Shown here: in pieces, positions 49,520 through 63,799 of the stretch
How the letters are laid out: each line of letters starts with the position of its first letter
Position numbering within the stretch: the first letter of the stretch is position 1
Assembly (NCBI RefSeq): GCF_032854445.1
Contig: NC_088299.1
Span: 7,974,324 to 8,038,323, forward strand
Length of the DNA: 64,000 nucleotides
Reading direction: 5' to 3'
Source: Liolophura sinensis
Lineage: Eukaryota > Mollusca > Polyplacophora > Chitonida > Chitonidae
Notes under the pieces: model-generated
The model's database searches: none
What the model was told of the DNA's origin: nothing
The model's input: only the letters and a program-made list of their open reading frames with translations
Translations under genes and position numbers: made by a program

Positions 49520-49980
49520 ATGAGGTGCGGATATAGAAATACGGCCATGAGCAGGGAATTCAGCTACACCTTGCTGACAAGCCGTCAACGAGACTTGTGT
49601 GGGCGTTTGCCGAGTCTATTAGGTTCGTTGGAAGGCCCCTTGTCTTGCACCAGTCTGGTGTGCATATCTGTACATCACAAGTGGTTTTCCATGCACCCAT
49701 AAATCTGACAGTCACCGTAAATGAAAAATTCTTCAGTATGGCGTTGAGCGACAATGAAATGAAGAGATAAATCTTGGCTTACTTTTAGGTTTTGATGTAC
49801 AACTTAAGTACCAACCAATGGTCAATGGAACACGTTCAGTTGCACAACATGGTGTGCATATCTGTGCGTAACACGTGGTTTACGTCGGGCACTCCAGTTT
49901 CATGCACTCATAAATCTGACAGCCACTGTATCAGTGAAAAATTCTACAGTATAGCTTTAAGCAACAATCAAATATAAATC
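49520..49980 (+). mobile_element. Two tandem copies of a further SINE-like repeat
   Basis: Copy 1 (about 49,520-49,770) and copy 2 (about 49,800-49,980) share GTGTGCATATCTGT, CACGTGGTTT-like, CACYCATAAATCTGACAG and GTGAAAAATTCTACAGTAT, and end in a RGATAAATC/ATATAAATC tail. Confidence 0.6.
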
Positions 49981-52900
49981 TTTGATTACATTCGGATGTA
50001 CAACTGAAGCATCAACCAGTAACCAAGGGAACATGTTTAGACAACCAGTTTATTATTAGGGGGTTTGTCGCATCACAGAATACTGGGTCTGACAAACCAT
50101 GTACGGGAATCTACAACTGTTCTCTAATACTGAAAACACACAGCGCTTTCACACGCCAGTGCCATATTTACAGTTCCAGGGACGTGAGGAAGGTAAAACA
50201 ATATACACATACAATCTTAATCTAGTTTACATATTAAAATAAATTATCCACTGTACACGGGTGTACACACTTAGTACCTAATAAGTCTATACATCGCGGG
50301 TGACCAGTCAACATTTCAACAAAGATGGTTATCAGTCGACACATGAGGTGAATTCCCAGGAGGTTTAAAAAAAAGACAAGAAAATCATTAAAGCAACAAG
50401 AGCCTATTTCGAGAAAAATCTGCTACAATGTAAGACAATTCAAAGAGACCAGCTCTTTGGAAATCATATAAAAAATGGTGACTCGAAACATAACAAAACA
50501 CAAAATTTATCCAAACATTTGAAATTATCTTAAAAACGGTGCAAAACCCAAGGAAATGTTATCCAATTCAGAAAATATTCATCTAGGACATGATGTGCAA
50601 GACATGTTATTCACATTCTACATAGGTTTCTGCTTGTGACAATTTCTCTCTTCTCATTCGTTACTGAAGCGAAAGCAACAATCATTTGAAACAACAGAAT
50701 CTACACATGGCCATCAAACGCTGCGTTCAGAGCTGCAAAACTCGAGTAGAATTGCTACAGTTTTACAGGAAAACTGATAGTCAAGCAGATCAACAATAGG
50801 TTTTTTCACAAGTCTATGAGATTACTTAATAGTCGCTACTCCTCTAAGTTTCCTACATGTACAGCACACACCCGGGTTAATATACAGAAATGTTAGGCAG
50901 TTATGCAGCTGAATATTATTTGATGAGAAACCTGGACATATCTGAAACACACGCATATGTACAATAAAATTAGACTTTCAATTTTACAACTGTTAAAGTT
51001 GAAACAGGGTTGCTGTACAAGTTTTCATTCTTATTTACAATTTCCAGTCAACATATAGGGCATTGTCTGAACCACCCTCGTCATGTACTTCACAACTCTT
51101 CCAGTTCCGACATGAATAGCAATTTGTCTTCGCACAGTGAATTTGAAGTCACTAGCCAAAAACTAAGACGACTTTATACAATAGCATTATACATATACAT
51201 TTGTTCACATATACAGACAGAATTCTGACAAATATACATCATTTGTTTTACGTCTGCGTACACAGTGACTGAATACATACAAGTGTACAAAATACGTGTA
51301 GTTCTGAATTGGCCGATATGACAACAAAGTGACATCTCTATGTGGCAAGCTGTAGTCGTTTCAAGACAAACTGGGACAACGTGTCCAGTCCAGGTTTGGC
51401 AAAAATTTGTTCGGCCCAGGATGTTGGTTTGGGGGGGTCTTCCATAACCGAACAAAATTTGCCAACTTCAGAGCAACCTTGGACTAGTAAAACGCCAGTA
51501 TGCCACTATACAGGATACCACTGTGTTGTCAGAATCCAACTCGGAAACACCGTACTGATGACTCACAACAAAGCAGTGGTTTTCACCACAACCTGACAAA
51601 GAGCCCATTGTCTCTTAGAAAAAGGAAAGTCCACCTCACACTATACATCATCACCTGGTTAAAGGTCACAATTCACATTCACTGTCCAAAGCGTCTGTAA
51701 ATATTTTCACATTTTAATCCACCCCCCCCCCCAAATAAAAGCTTTCAAAGAAAAAAAAAACGGCTTATCACTCTAAATGCTTAATGCACTTGACGTGCGT
51801 AAACACCACATTCTGTGACTTCCATCAATGGATTAACTCTGATTTCCTGAATCGGTGCTTTCTTCCTCCTGCTCAGTACAGTTGCTTGTATATGCGAGTG
51901 ACGCCTAAAAAAAACAAAACAAAACAAAAAAACCGCATAACGCTCCAAACCCTTAATGCACTTGACGTACGCAAATACCACACTTCGCAACTTTCATCAA
52001 TGGATTAACTCTGGTTCCCTGAATCGGTGCTTTCTTCTTCCTGTTCAGTACAGTTGCTTGCATAGGCGAGTGACGTTTATGTTTGAGCAATCGGCGATTT
52101 TTGGGAACCTAACTACTATCTCCATGTACAGGTCAAATAGGTAATGCTGACGTCATGAAGGACGTCCTTGTCGTGGTACCAACGTGACTGGCTAGCAGTA
52201 AAGATGTTAAAATGCTTGCATCGGTTGGTACAGCTATTTTCCCGATTTTCTTATATTTACCAATCTTACGGGAGAGGAATACACCTATACTTGGTCTAAA
52301 ACTGGAATTGGAAAATCATGGCATCGTCGATTATTTAAGATAGCTTGCCATGAACATATAATGTTCCCTGGGATAACATTGGCTGGAAGGCTGGAAAACG
52401 CTCTCTTGGGTGGAATCAATTTAACCATCAGGCATGCTAGTTGAGATGACCTTAGGCATAAGAGACAAGTGAACTATGGACTGCCAAAACAAGTACATGT
52501 TTTGTTGTTTCTGCATCTGATTATCTAGTACAGAGGCGCACTGCAAACCATTTCGGGTTTTCCAGGACTTTAGTATTTCCGAATGACAACGAAAACAATT
52601 TGTGTCTTTCCCAAGGTACCGGTACTATACGCAATGAATGAATCCGGAAATTGTAGAATTAGTGAAAAGATTTAAGAAAATCTCTAGAGAAATACTCGCT
52701 TCAACCAAGTTTCATGTACAAAAAAGAATGAAATATTTGATGATCAGCTGTAAAAACAGGGACTACATCCCATTATACATTATATCTAGAACTATAAGTA
52801 CCCGTAACATGAAAATAGGATGACGCAAAACAGCCTACAATATGTTATGCATGTACATTATATTTTACATTACATTTTGTTAAAAAGTGTATTATGCCTA

Positions 52901-55043
52901 TCAATTCTTTACGTGTAGCGCTTTTTTCCGTTTTGTAGGTACCCAAAGTTTAGTAGTGTTTAGGTAGTAAAGTACTATTGGCATGATAATACAAGCGAAA
53001 GTCACACAGCCATTTCAGTGCTGAACATTTCAGAGTAATCATGAAAAAAAGCATTGATAGGTTTAAGTAACATATCAATAATGAACTGTACAAAATAGAT
53101 TGATTCTTCCAAATATGCCTTGCCTGTGAAAGAATCAGTGATGTATGGGGTGATAATAAAATTATGTCTCCAGATATATACAGTCAGACATTGTACATAG
53201 ACGATATGTTGACAACTCCCTGCAAAAATCAAGCGTTCAATGAAAAACGCTTGTGCGGATAAAATGCATTAGCTGTCCTTCATATAAGGGCACACGAAAT
53301 CCACTTCAGTTCATCAAGGAGCACAAAAACAAGCACAGTTCATTAGTACCACGTATGTCGGCTGTTAAATCCAAAGGCTAAGCCATCTTTGCAACGAGTC
53401 ACTTATCACCTTGCGGCCAATTAATGTAATCTGGATTACTACGAAGAGATATTGATCTTACAGTCAAGCATACATTTTTACTGTGCCAGTTTTTTTATGC
53501 TCTACGTCATTATTCATACCTTTGCATACATGTCTGCAAGTAGATCAAAACCTGTGGGTTTGTGAACTGTTGTCTTCTCCACAGGGTCACCTAAACTCTA
53601 CATGTGCATGTAAGTCTGGGTTACGTGTATAGATCACATGCGGGTAACAGATTATGCCTTCTCTCAGAAAGCTTTTGTTCATTGCCTTGTCATCACATTA
53701 GGTTATAGTCATGACAGTGTACGTTTGTCTTCACCACAAAGTTATAAGTGTTATATATGGCATTTTTTAACTTACGTCTAAATGTGCGGTAAGCTTCTTT
53801 CAAGTTTTTTCTTACATCAGCTTCATAGTATAAGTACGTACAACTGTGATTATGATCAATTATTTCTACATGTAATATTTACTTAGATATTTGTGTTAGA
53901 CATGCTGTGCTGCTGGTAAAATGTGTATAGAACATTGGTAAATGTGTACAGAATATTGCAAAATAGACAGCGTGTTGGTCTTAAGAAAGTCACAATTTGC
54001 AGCACATAATTTTCCAATCTCAACATTGTCTTCTTTACATGTGCCAACCTCAGCACTTTGTGGAACACAATCGAGATAAGAAAAGCTTTTACAAAATCAT
54101 GTTACCTTTTAGATGGTAATACATCTAGAATCCCAGGCCCATAAAACTAACTCTTCTCTACCCAATATGAAGATACCCTTGTACGACGGTTGACACCTGT
54201 GAGCATAGTGGTACTGTAATTTGCCATTAAATTTAACTCTGATATTGAGTAGAGCTTGGAGTAAGCAAATCAATACACCCAGGTGATATCAGTTCAAGGG
54301 GAAAAAATCAACCTTCTTACAATTTACATTATAACAAGTCGTTAAAAATATAGCACTTGGTATGACAATGTCCAACAATCCAATCTCTGTTCCATAAATG
54401 AATATCACCAGCCCGGAACAAAATGTTTATCTTTCGTATGAATAAAGATAAGTAGGCAAGGCAAGAGAAATTGCCATCAGGTGTGTTAACTACTCATTTC
54501 AAAAACATTTCAGTATCAAACAATTCACTGTTGAAACCATGACAGCATTAGTGAGGAAAGGTACAAGAAACAAAGAGGAAAGAACATAACCACAGTAATA
54601 TAATTAAAGATGTACAGCAGAGAGAGTAAAACCACTGCAACCTTGGATCTATAAATGAAAACATGGTGCTAAAAGTTTTTCAACAACTGTGAATAACTCA
54701 CACTGTTACACACCGGTATACAAGTAGAATAGCTGCTTGTTAATGAATATTTTGGCAATTTAAGATCTACACAAAGATCACACGCATAACGTGTCATGCT
54801 GCATGAAGTTCTTTCAATCCGCACGTGGAAGAAATAAATAAGTTTGATGTTCATGAAATTATATCTGTGACTTCAGAAGTTTGTTCATGCACAGCCACAT
54901 GCGTGAAGTGAGTAAATACACATTATGAAAAGGTGGGGGATGGGAGAAAGGGACTTGAAGGTAAACCTTGAGTATCATAATGCATTCATGGCAAACCCCC
55001 CAAAAGACAGCACTTTCCTGACACTACAAAATGACGAAATCGC
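49981..55043. other. Probable long SNRK 3' UTR and/or intergenic DNA
   Basis: No coding region is recognised in 5 kb downstream of the SNRK stop on the minus strand. The stretch has few interspersed elements compared with the rest of the window, which would fit a long 3' UTR, but no polyadenylation site can be assigned with confidence. Confidence 0.4.
51760..52078. repeat. Direct duplication of about 150 bp
   Basis: Copy 1 starts near 51,763 and copy 2 near 51,935. Both contain TTAATGCACTTGACGT.CG, CATCAATGGATTAACTCTG, CTGAATCGGTGCTTTCTTC and CAGTACAGTTGCTTG. Confidence 0.85.
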
Positions 55044-58000
55044 TTAAACGAGTGAGCAACACTTTGTTTCCACCTTGACCGTGGTCAACTGATTTGAAGG
55101 AGAAGACTTGAAGAGGTCAGCTTTAAGACCATTACTGTTAATGTCCGTTTTGACCTTGGGCGAGGGTTTGCGGTTCTTGCGCTGGTTCAGGGAGCAGTCA
55201 GCAGAGCACACAGAAATAATGTCCTCTTTGTTCGAACCGTGATTCTTTGAGCGGTCACCCTGCTCGTAGTATACTTCTTTGGATTTCACCTCAATAAGAT
55301 GTGTGCGCACATAGGGCAGTCGTGGGCCTGATTCTTCCCCGTCGTTGTCTGGTCGATCTACCATATATTTGACACCATTACTGTACATGCTGGCCAGACT
55401 AAGGTTAGACAGAGTAGACGCTACACTATTGTTACAAGATGGCTGTTGATTGGTTTTCGTTTTGCTCAGCCCCTCTAAAGTTTGGGGATTGGTTGAGATG
55501 TTGGAAAACGATGACATACTGGGCATGGACGAACAGTTTCGTTTCTGACCTTGACTGGAGCCACCGCTGGAATCTCGATCTTTGCTTGAGCCTTTCCCAG
55601 AATCCTTTCCCTGACTAGAGTGTCCAGCACTACCCCCGCCCCCACTGCCCCCACCTGCACTGCCCATTCGCGAGCCGCCACCCAGGTTGCCACCTTGTCC
55701 CCCTGGGGCGTCCGTATCACTAGAATGCTCGCTACTGTCTCTGCGATGAACCATCTTGTGCTTCAGCTTTTCTTTTCTAGACCGTCCCTCTTGGTCGTCT
55801 GTATCACTGGCATCTGAGCTGCTACAGCTCGTACCGCGCGAGCCAGCACCGCGGCGTTTCTTGTGTTCGTATTTGCGAATCATTTCTGGTGAGCCTAGGT
55901 TCTGGCGACTGCGCAGAGCAGAGGCGCTCAGCTTAATGGGCACGATATCATCATCTTCGTCGGACTCTCTCTCTTCGTTGATTTGGTTGAGAAGCTGAGG
56001 CGAGCTGGCGACCGTGTGTAGGGGCCTACGAGGCGGGTAATCGTCTGAGCTGAAAAGCGTGTCCGTCTGGCGTTTGGGTTTGTCCTCGATGCTCTCCAGG
56101 GAGCGCACAGACTTGCTCTCCTCAAAATCCATTTCCATCTCCTCATCCTCATCTATGGATTCCTCCTGGATCAGGCTGCACTTCCTCAAGGGGTAGTGTT
56201 TCTTTGGGCTTGTGGTCTCGGAAGCACTGGGGGAGGGGTGGGTGCCAGGGGGTGACACCAGGGACTCTACATAACCTTGTTTGTACATGTCCTGTCGGGG
56301 TTCCTTGCTCTGAACACTGCAATGAGAAACAGAATACATATATTTTTTCCTCCATAAAACTCTTCAAACTGTGTATACTAGCATAACAGCTTTAACACAA
56401 ATTCATCTAAATGTTTTGTGTGCTTACACTTGATAGAATGTTACAATGAACTCTGAATCACCTTTGAACAACAAAAGCTAAAACTGGAATATTACAGAAA
56501 AAGTTGAAATTTTGTGAAATTGTGCAACATTAACACAAATCATAGAGAATATCATTTAAAGAGAAAATTGGAAACACAAAATACCACACTGAGTAAAATG
56601 CACAGTACAAAAAAGATTTCTAAACATATTTTTATCAACTACATGTTCTACAAATGCTGCTATATATTGTACCCATTTACAATCAGATAAACAAATTAGT
56701 ATACACATGAAAGATAGTTTTTTAATCTTCTAAACTACTCTGAAAGGAAGAAATTCAAACAAAATATGCTTGTATGTCTAGACTACAGAACACGCTCAAA
56801 TATATGACTTGACATTAACAATTCATAGAACACTGCGCACATACATGAGCGCAGTGATTAACACTTTGTCTTTGGAGAACTGCATTGTGCTGCATTTGGC
56901 TAAAAATTTCAATATAAAATATGACTTAATACCAGTATTAGCTACGACACTTTCAAACAACTGGGCCCATAACTTTAACATATTCATGGCAGCTGTTAGC
57001 ATGTAATATCATATGATGAGTGTCCGAAATTAATGAATCGCAGCTGTGATCCGGTCGCATTTGCCAATCAAAACACTACATCAACTCTAGAAAACTTGAT
57101 ATTTACACAAACCACCTTTTTGCCTACCAAGTTAACAAGTCAATAAAATAACCTGAGTAAGAACACATATTGTGGGTGTGGTAATTTTTTATGTGTCCAT
57201 CAGTCAATGTCAACAATCATTGCAGATGTACAGACCCTCGCCATGTTACAACCTGCTCTGTCAAACTGCTTCAACATACCGAACATGCTGGATTATTTTT
57301 AATTCATTCATAATTAACATACATGTACATGCCTTAAGACATAGTAATTCAGCGGGTAAACTGAACACTTCCTCCTAAACCACCCAGTGTTAAAGAATAT
57401 CATACTGGAAGGTGGGAATCTCTTTCACACTTTTGCATTCCGCATCATTCAGCTCCAGAGAGAGATGTCCAGACTCCCTATATCATTCATTTGTTGTGTA
57501 GATATTTACAGGTTACTGCTTGTAAATGGCATCACCATTCAGAAGGTCATACAAGGAAGAACATGTGCATCTTTTGACGGTTAGGTGTGAGAAGAAAACA
57601 ATAGCATACCAGAATCAAAAACTTCGGAATTTATAAACCTGTTACAGAGGGTATACTGGAGAGTTTTGGCAGAAAAAACTATACTCACTAAATAAAATGT
57701 TTTGTATTTACCACAAATAGCTCGAATTATTGCCTTTCAGTAAATATCAGAGTACTACCTGTACTATTTAGAGTTAAAATGACTCTAATGTTTGAAGTTT
57801 TATGTGGCCAGCATTATACATTTTAGGAACTTTATCACTGATTTTGAATGTTAACAAATGCGCAAATGAGGCTGATATTTTGTGAAAGGCCATTATTAAA
57901 ATTTTTGCCAAAAATGTCCGGTATATACTCTTGAAGCCACCAAAACCTATTAACATTCCGACAAGCCCAAATCCAGTCCAACTTCCCATGGAATACAAGA

Positions 58001-61000
58001 TGATGAATACGCTCACAAGGTTTCAACGAAGCTTATCTCCTTCAATCAGGTACAGTGGCCCTGAAAAACAGTCCCCACATCTACACAAAGTTATCTCCCC
58101 TTAATAACATGAACCTCCATAAACTATAGATTGAAAAAAAGCCCCAGACTGTTAAAAAAAACGACAGACAACAGCTAAGAGCTATATCACACCATGCGGT
58201 GTCTTCAAAGACACAAACTCACTATACTAAATAAAAAATTGTGTATCTGTGTGCATGTATGGATAAAATAAAAGTATCAGTTTGGGCAAGAAAAGAAGGT
58301 GGGGGAAAACAAGGGATGCAATGTTAGTATGAAGTCTTCCTCAAAATTCTTTTGAAGATTAGAAAATGGGTTACAGTACAGGTGATCTTTAAGCAGTCCT
58401 GGATCCTTAGTGAAGTCTTGACTGCACATCTCCAAAAGCAGTCTGGACTGAATGCCTTGGCTGCAATAATGCAAAAAACCACAGCAAAAAAAACATGCAA
58501 ACAAACTTGGGCTTGTTGATCATATTTACTTATCCGTTTTCTTCTTTAGACCGGGAAAGTTAAAGAAGCCAGTTTTGCGATTGGGAGGTGGTTCTTTCCC
58601 TGCACTGGCCGCAGCTTTCCGCTCGAAGAAGTTACTAAGGATGGCAATTTTGGAGAAGGTTCCTGTAATCTTCTTGGCCAAGGGTTGTGGGCGAGGCTTA
58701 GCAGGGCTGGTTGGGGGGAATCCTTGAGGTGTTGACTTAGGGCTGGGTTTTCTCGGAGATGTAGCATAGACACTTTCTGCCCTTTCTGCTGACTTGTACA
58801 GAGGCATGTCCCCCTTCTTACTACTATTCTTTCTATCTAAAGTCTGACTGCCTGTCAGTGATTTCACAAATGCAGGTTTGGGTGAGGTCGTTGGTATGGC
58901 CTGAGAACCTGGTTTGCTCGAGGCAATATCTGGAGCTGTTTTTGTCTTCTTGATTTCTTTTTGCTTGCTGAATGGAAACACAACCCAGCAGACACAAACA
59001 TAACAAAATCAAAAACAAGATAGAAAATTATAAAACTTTAGCAGCCACAGGTTTAATTTAAGATCTGGCGAAAGGGAAAGAAAGAAACAATTATTAAAAC
59101 ACTTAGCAGGATAATAATCTTGGTGATCATCACATTATACATGAAAAAAAGCCAAGTTTGTATTTTGTAACTAAAATGTACCCATGGCAAGAAATCAAGT
59201 TTGCAAAATAACATAGTAAATTAAAGTTACACATATCGAAGTCTGAAAAAGGTAAAAATTTTAAATCCAACTTTGATAGTCTTTGCGCATCACAGATATT
59301 AATGTAAAGAACGCCAAAATAAAAAAAAATTTAAAAAAATAACCGCGAGATGAACATTTTACACAAGTGATATGGATCATGAAGGCAAAATAAAACGTGA
59401 TTCATCCCACATAGGACGCTATCTAGATTGAAATGCTCATTCCTTTCATGACTCAGCTTTGAAACCTAAATGTAAGTCTATAGTTAGTATAAACTGTAAA
59501 GTTGCACGGCCAATCAGATGGTGTGATTTACAGGACTCGCATTCAAATATAGGACATACACGTAACTTGTAGCACTGGCTAGTAGCATTCAAGTATTTAA
59601 AAACTCGTTTTTGAGAATGGCAAAGACACTTCAGCCAAGTGCTACATATGGCAAGGGTAACCACATACCTACCATGTGATTGGAAATACACCAGTAACAC
59701 TAAAATGTGAATTGTCTACAAAGACAAAATCTGTCTTAAGTATAAATACATGTACATGTATGACTAAACAGGCTCACAAGTATTGTTGGCTTTAATAAGA
59801 ATGTGTGTGCATTCAACAAGAATCTAATGTATGCTTCTTCACTACAACATAATTTTGATACAAAATGGAAGAAATAAATGTCAAAAATCTTTCCAATCTG
59901 CCAAGGTTGTGATATCTTTTTCATATTTCACTGATTAGTCAAGGATATCTGCAAGTACATGCCGTATAGCAGAAAATCTATGAGCTATACACATTGTGTT
60001 TGCTAGCGCAAGGGAGACAATCAAAACCTGGTGATAACCTGAAAATCTCACTTATGACTCTTTAGTTATTCATCACCTGAATCTTTTAAAACATGTAAAT
60101 GTAGATTACCAGTGACATGTTTGATGATCATTCTGATCTTTTCACCAGGGTGTTCTACCACAGCAATAAGTGCAACATGTACTGAAACCCTGTTTACCTT
60201 TATAGAGCACATTTACTGCTTGCACCGGACAACCTTTAAAGGACAAGACAGCATCTGGCTAAAACATATTTAAGTCGAAAGCAGGGTACTTAAACTTTCT
60301 AAAAAGCATTATACTTTACTATTTTTATGAGATTTCACAGAATAACATGTACATCATATACGGCACAAATCCCTGGTGTGAAACGAGGCAGTCATTTTGA
60401 GAATCTTATCCAATCCAACACGTTGCTATCAGATTGCGGGGCCTAAGCTGTGATGTACCCATTCACTCCATGAAGTGATACGATAACACAGAGCTACTGC
60501 ATAAGACAGAGGTCGCTTACTACAATATATTTATGTGTATCCATTGCACAGATTTGTGGGACAGGTCTGTATCTTTTACAGACTACCACAGACATAAAAT
60601 CAGTTGATTTACAAGCACTGACGCTATCATAAATTATGTCTGACAGCAGCATACTGTCTCGGCCCAAGCCGCATTCATCTCCCCAGTAAACCTTAGGCCT
60701 ACTTAGATATGGTCTTCAAATTATTCACATACATTTTTTGTCGTTCATGTTAGCGTTTAATTGCTAAATAACAAATATCAAGTTATAGGAATGAGAAGAC
60801 AGCATCTCATCGGACAATGTTTAAAATTATTTAAATCTTATGATATGATTTTTTTCTCTGAATTTATTAGAACTGAAGAATTTAAATTGCCCTTTGTCTT
60901 TCTCGTAGCCAAGAGATGTTTTTTTCTGTTTTATTTTCTAAAATACACTAACATTATTGAAACGCCATGTTTAAGCCGAGGTGCTTTCTGTGACGTCCGA

Positions 61001-63799
61001 ATCAGAATTGAGGATGAATCCAGCTGTACAACAGTCCTATTACAATTTTGTAAACATTTAATAGGGGTCAGAATTACTGGTACCAGCAACTCCTCCGGAG
61101 GCCAAAACCTGAACCAGGGATACCCCGGTCGTGCATCTGCAGGCTACTCATAAACTGTATAAATGATATATTAGGCCTACAGTATGAACAGTTCAAGCAG
61201 TGGAAGAAATATCCTTCCAGTGTGTCCAATTTCTGAGAAAGCTATTTATTACTTGGTCCTCCATCGCTGAAGTCCATAACTTTAATCTACTTAGACTATT
61301 ATATGGGAAATACCTTCACCGTTAGAGAGCTGGAGTAAACGTAACGTGACCTTGCTCTCGATAAAGGAGACGCACTGAAGCTTGATAAGACAAAGATTCA
61401 CTGAACTTTTACTGTGTAAAAAAAAAATAAAAAAATATTTAATGTCTGTTTTAGATACTTTGAATGGCAATCTTTCAGTCGGCATAAACACTAGTGAAGT
61501 GCTGTCTTTCACTTTCATAGTCATGTTGGTGAACAGGTAAGTTCCTCTCACACAAATAAATTAGAATTTTCAGGAGGAAAAAGAACACCAAATGAATCAG
61601 GTTTGTGTGTCAAAAAAAGCTATCAATAAATGATATAAATCCCCTCCCTTCATTGCCCTTGGTTGTTTTGCTCTAAAATGCTGTACATGTGTGGCATAAA
61701 ATGTTACAATATAGCAAACACTGGAGGGCACTGATCAAACTCAACTTGAATCAGCCTAATGAATTACATGTATGTGTTGCTAAGGACAGTTTTACCTAAC
61801 GTGCTTGTTGAGGTAATTAATATGCATATAATCTATAGAATTCATGTTCTCACCTCTTTACATGAATGAACTGTGCCCCAGCTTTCAGAATAATTTGGCC
61901 ACCAGTTCAGAGTAATAGAATGTTAATGTGACTCTACTGGATTGGCTTGTTATGGTAATTATTACGTGTTAAATCTGCTGAATTTGTAATATCCGCCTCT
62001 TCAGATGTTCCTACAAATTCTGAGAATAATCCTACCAGTAGTTCAGAACAAAATGCCCTCAACATGAATTTAAATAAATTCCTCATTAAGGTAATTGCTA
62101 TGCTCCAAATACATCCCCCCACTCCCACCCCACCGCTCCGAATGTCATGTGTTGATTACGTGTGTACAAAAGTTTTATTCAAGTACCAGTGGACCTTAAC
62201 AAAAAGGTTACTTGGAGAGACAAACAATTTCCTCGTTAAGGTAATTGATATGCATCAAATCAACTGAACTTACAATATTTCCCTCCCTGAATGTGTTTAC
62301 CATGTACATAAAGTTTGACGATGATTCGGCCAGTAAATTGTAAAACCAGGACCTTGCCACAACAGTTAACCTGACACACAAACAGATGGATGGACAAACT
62401 TATGGATGAAAAAGACAATATATCCCCTTCATTAACTGCGTTGTCAATAGGATACCTAAATCCAAAATGTGTGAGAGAAAATGCTATGAAATACATACAT
62501 GTTCAGCAAACAATGAACACATCATCGTTCTATTATTTTCAAACACGTCATGTAGTAATATCCATAGGAATTAATATGGCAGTCTGCAACTCAAAAAGCT
62601 AAATGAAGAAAAAGCAGCTGTTTGTAATACTGTAGGCGTGAACACATATAGGTTTATTTGTTGCAAAAGCAGCACTTATCAACATGTGTTAGCCATTGAA
62701 AATGCAGACAGGGAGATGCAAGAATATGCAAATAGGTGTGCTTCAAACTGGCAGGCTGTAATTATGGTTAACACATGTGCTCTGGCAACTGCATCACGTG
62801 GGGCGATGAGGTTACGCAGCCAGCAATGTCAGCCAGCAGCGCAAGAGCTGTCTACCTTACTCGTTTCTGCTTAAACCAATGTAACGGTGAACAGCTGGGG
62901 GGCTGTGATAGCTTGGGAATTTCTAAAGACCTTCAAAGACGGCGAAAGAAAATTAAAAAAAAAAAAAAATGGATATGAGGTATCCTGGATACGTAGAACT
63001 TTGTAAATCAAGTGTTATCATATTTGCTGATGAGAAGACGTCCATGTTTTCAAAGTCTCTGTTCAAAGCAAGTAAGTTCAACCTGCTTCAATGAAGAAAA
63101 GGTTGATAAAGACAATGTTTAGAATTTGATGTCTCAGTGTATCTACTGCCTTGTGCACACATGAACACACAGTCTGAAAATAATTTTTAAGCTGATGCAG
63201 GACATACTTGTAATGGCAAATTCAAGCTATTCAGAATTCTTAAAACTTTCGATGTTATTTACATGGATTTTTTGTACTGTACCCAACAGTTGGCCACTGT
63301 CAAGATACTGTCTGGTGCAGTAAGTCCTGTTGCTTACTTTCCATTCTCCTATATAGTGATTAAAGAGATGTACAGTACCTCAAACAAATACTTTCAGACA
63401 GAAATCAGGAATGAGTACTAGACATACACGCTATCGATTAACCATTACAGGTCAAGGTCAAAGTCCCCAGCCCTTGTATGTAGGTATGTACAGTATGTAA
63501 AATCCTCATATACCCAAAATACCAATTCTACATTGGACTGACTGATGACATGAACATATATCAAACACAAACCAATCCCTGTTCTGATAAACAGGTAGCA
63601 CAGTCTCAAGAGTGCTGTGTAGTATACATACCGTGGTGACAATGCCAGAGGTTCCAGGTGTGGTTTTGGAGCAGAGTTCTTGCGTAGCTGTAACATAGCA
63701 GCTGCGTTCTGCATCTCCTGCTGCTGTTTCTTCAAGCGTCGCTCGGCTAGGAGGTAGTACGTGGCTGTGATATGATCATACATGTTTCTCTCCAGGGAC
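55044..63799 (-). CDS. SNRK: SNF-related serine/threonine kinase (SNRK), C-terminal 3 exons
   Basis: Exons (minus order): 63799-63632, 58967-58530, 56316-55044; the kinase domain lies beyond the right edge. Introns are GT-AG and phase 2 on both internal joins (SPR|KQKEIKK and KKTDN|VQSKE); about 626 residues are in view. Seen: SLERNMYDHITATYYLLAER, the conserved block after the kinase/UBA region of SNRK; a basic Pro/Ser-rich linker; PLRKCSLIQEESIDEDEE; an acidic SSPQLLNQINEERESDEDDD segment; CSSSDASDTDDQEGRSR followed by HRRDSSE, matching human SNRK in order; a Gly/Ser-rich stretch; and the end KVETKCCSLV (human ends CCHVI). Family knowledge: SNRK is an AMPK-related kinase activated by LKB1. 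Most of the tail is probably disordered and regulatory. Confidence 0.93.
56780..56972. mobile_element. MITE remnant in SNRK intron
   Basis: The right end GACTTAATACCAGTATTAGC followed by ACACTTTCAAACAACTGGGCCCA matches the right half of the 49.0 kb MITE. The left end is poorly preserved. Confidence 0.55.
58968..63631 (-). other. SNRK intron, 4.7 kb
   Basis: No coding sequence recognised. Between 62,050 and 62,260, TTCCTCRTTAAGGTAATTG followed by ATGC and a CAAAT stretch occurs twice, suggesting an old duplication. No complete SINE A or B copy is visible. Confidence 0.5.

Noticed and set aside
60761-61153. 130-codon plus-strand frame in the SNRK intron
   Set aside because: No recognisable domain, and composition is like the surrounding intron.
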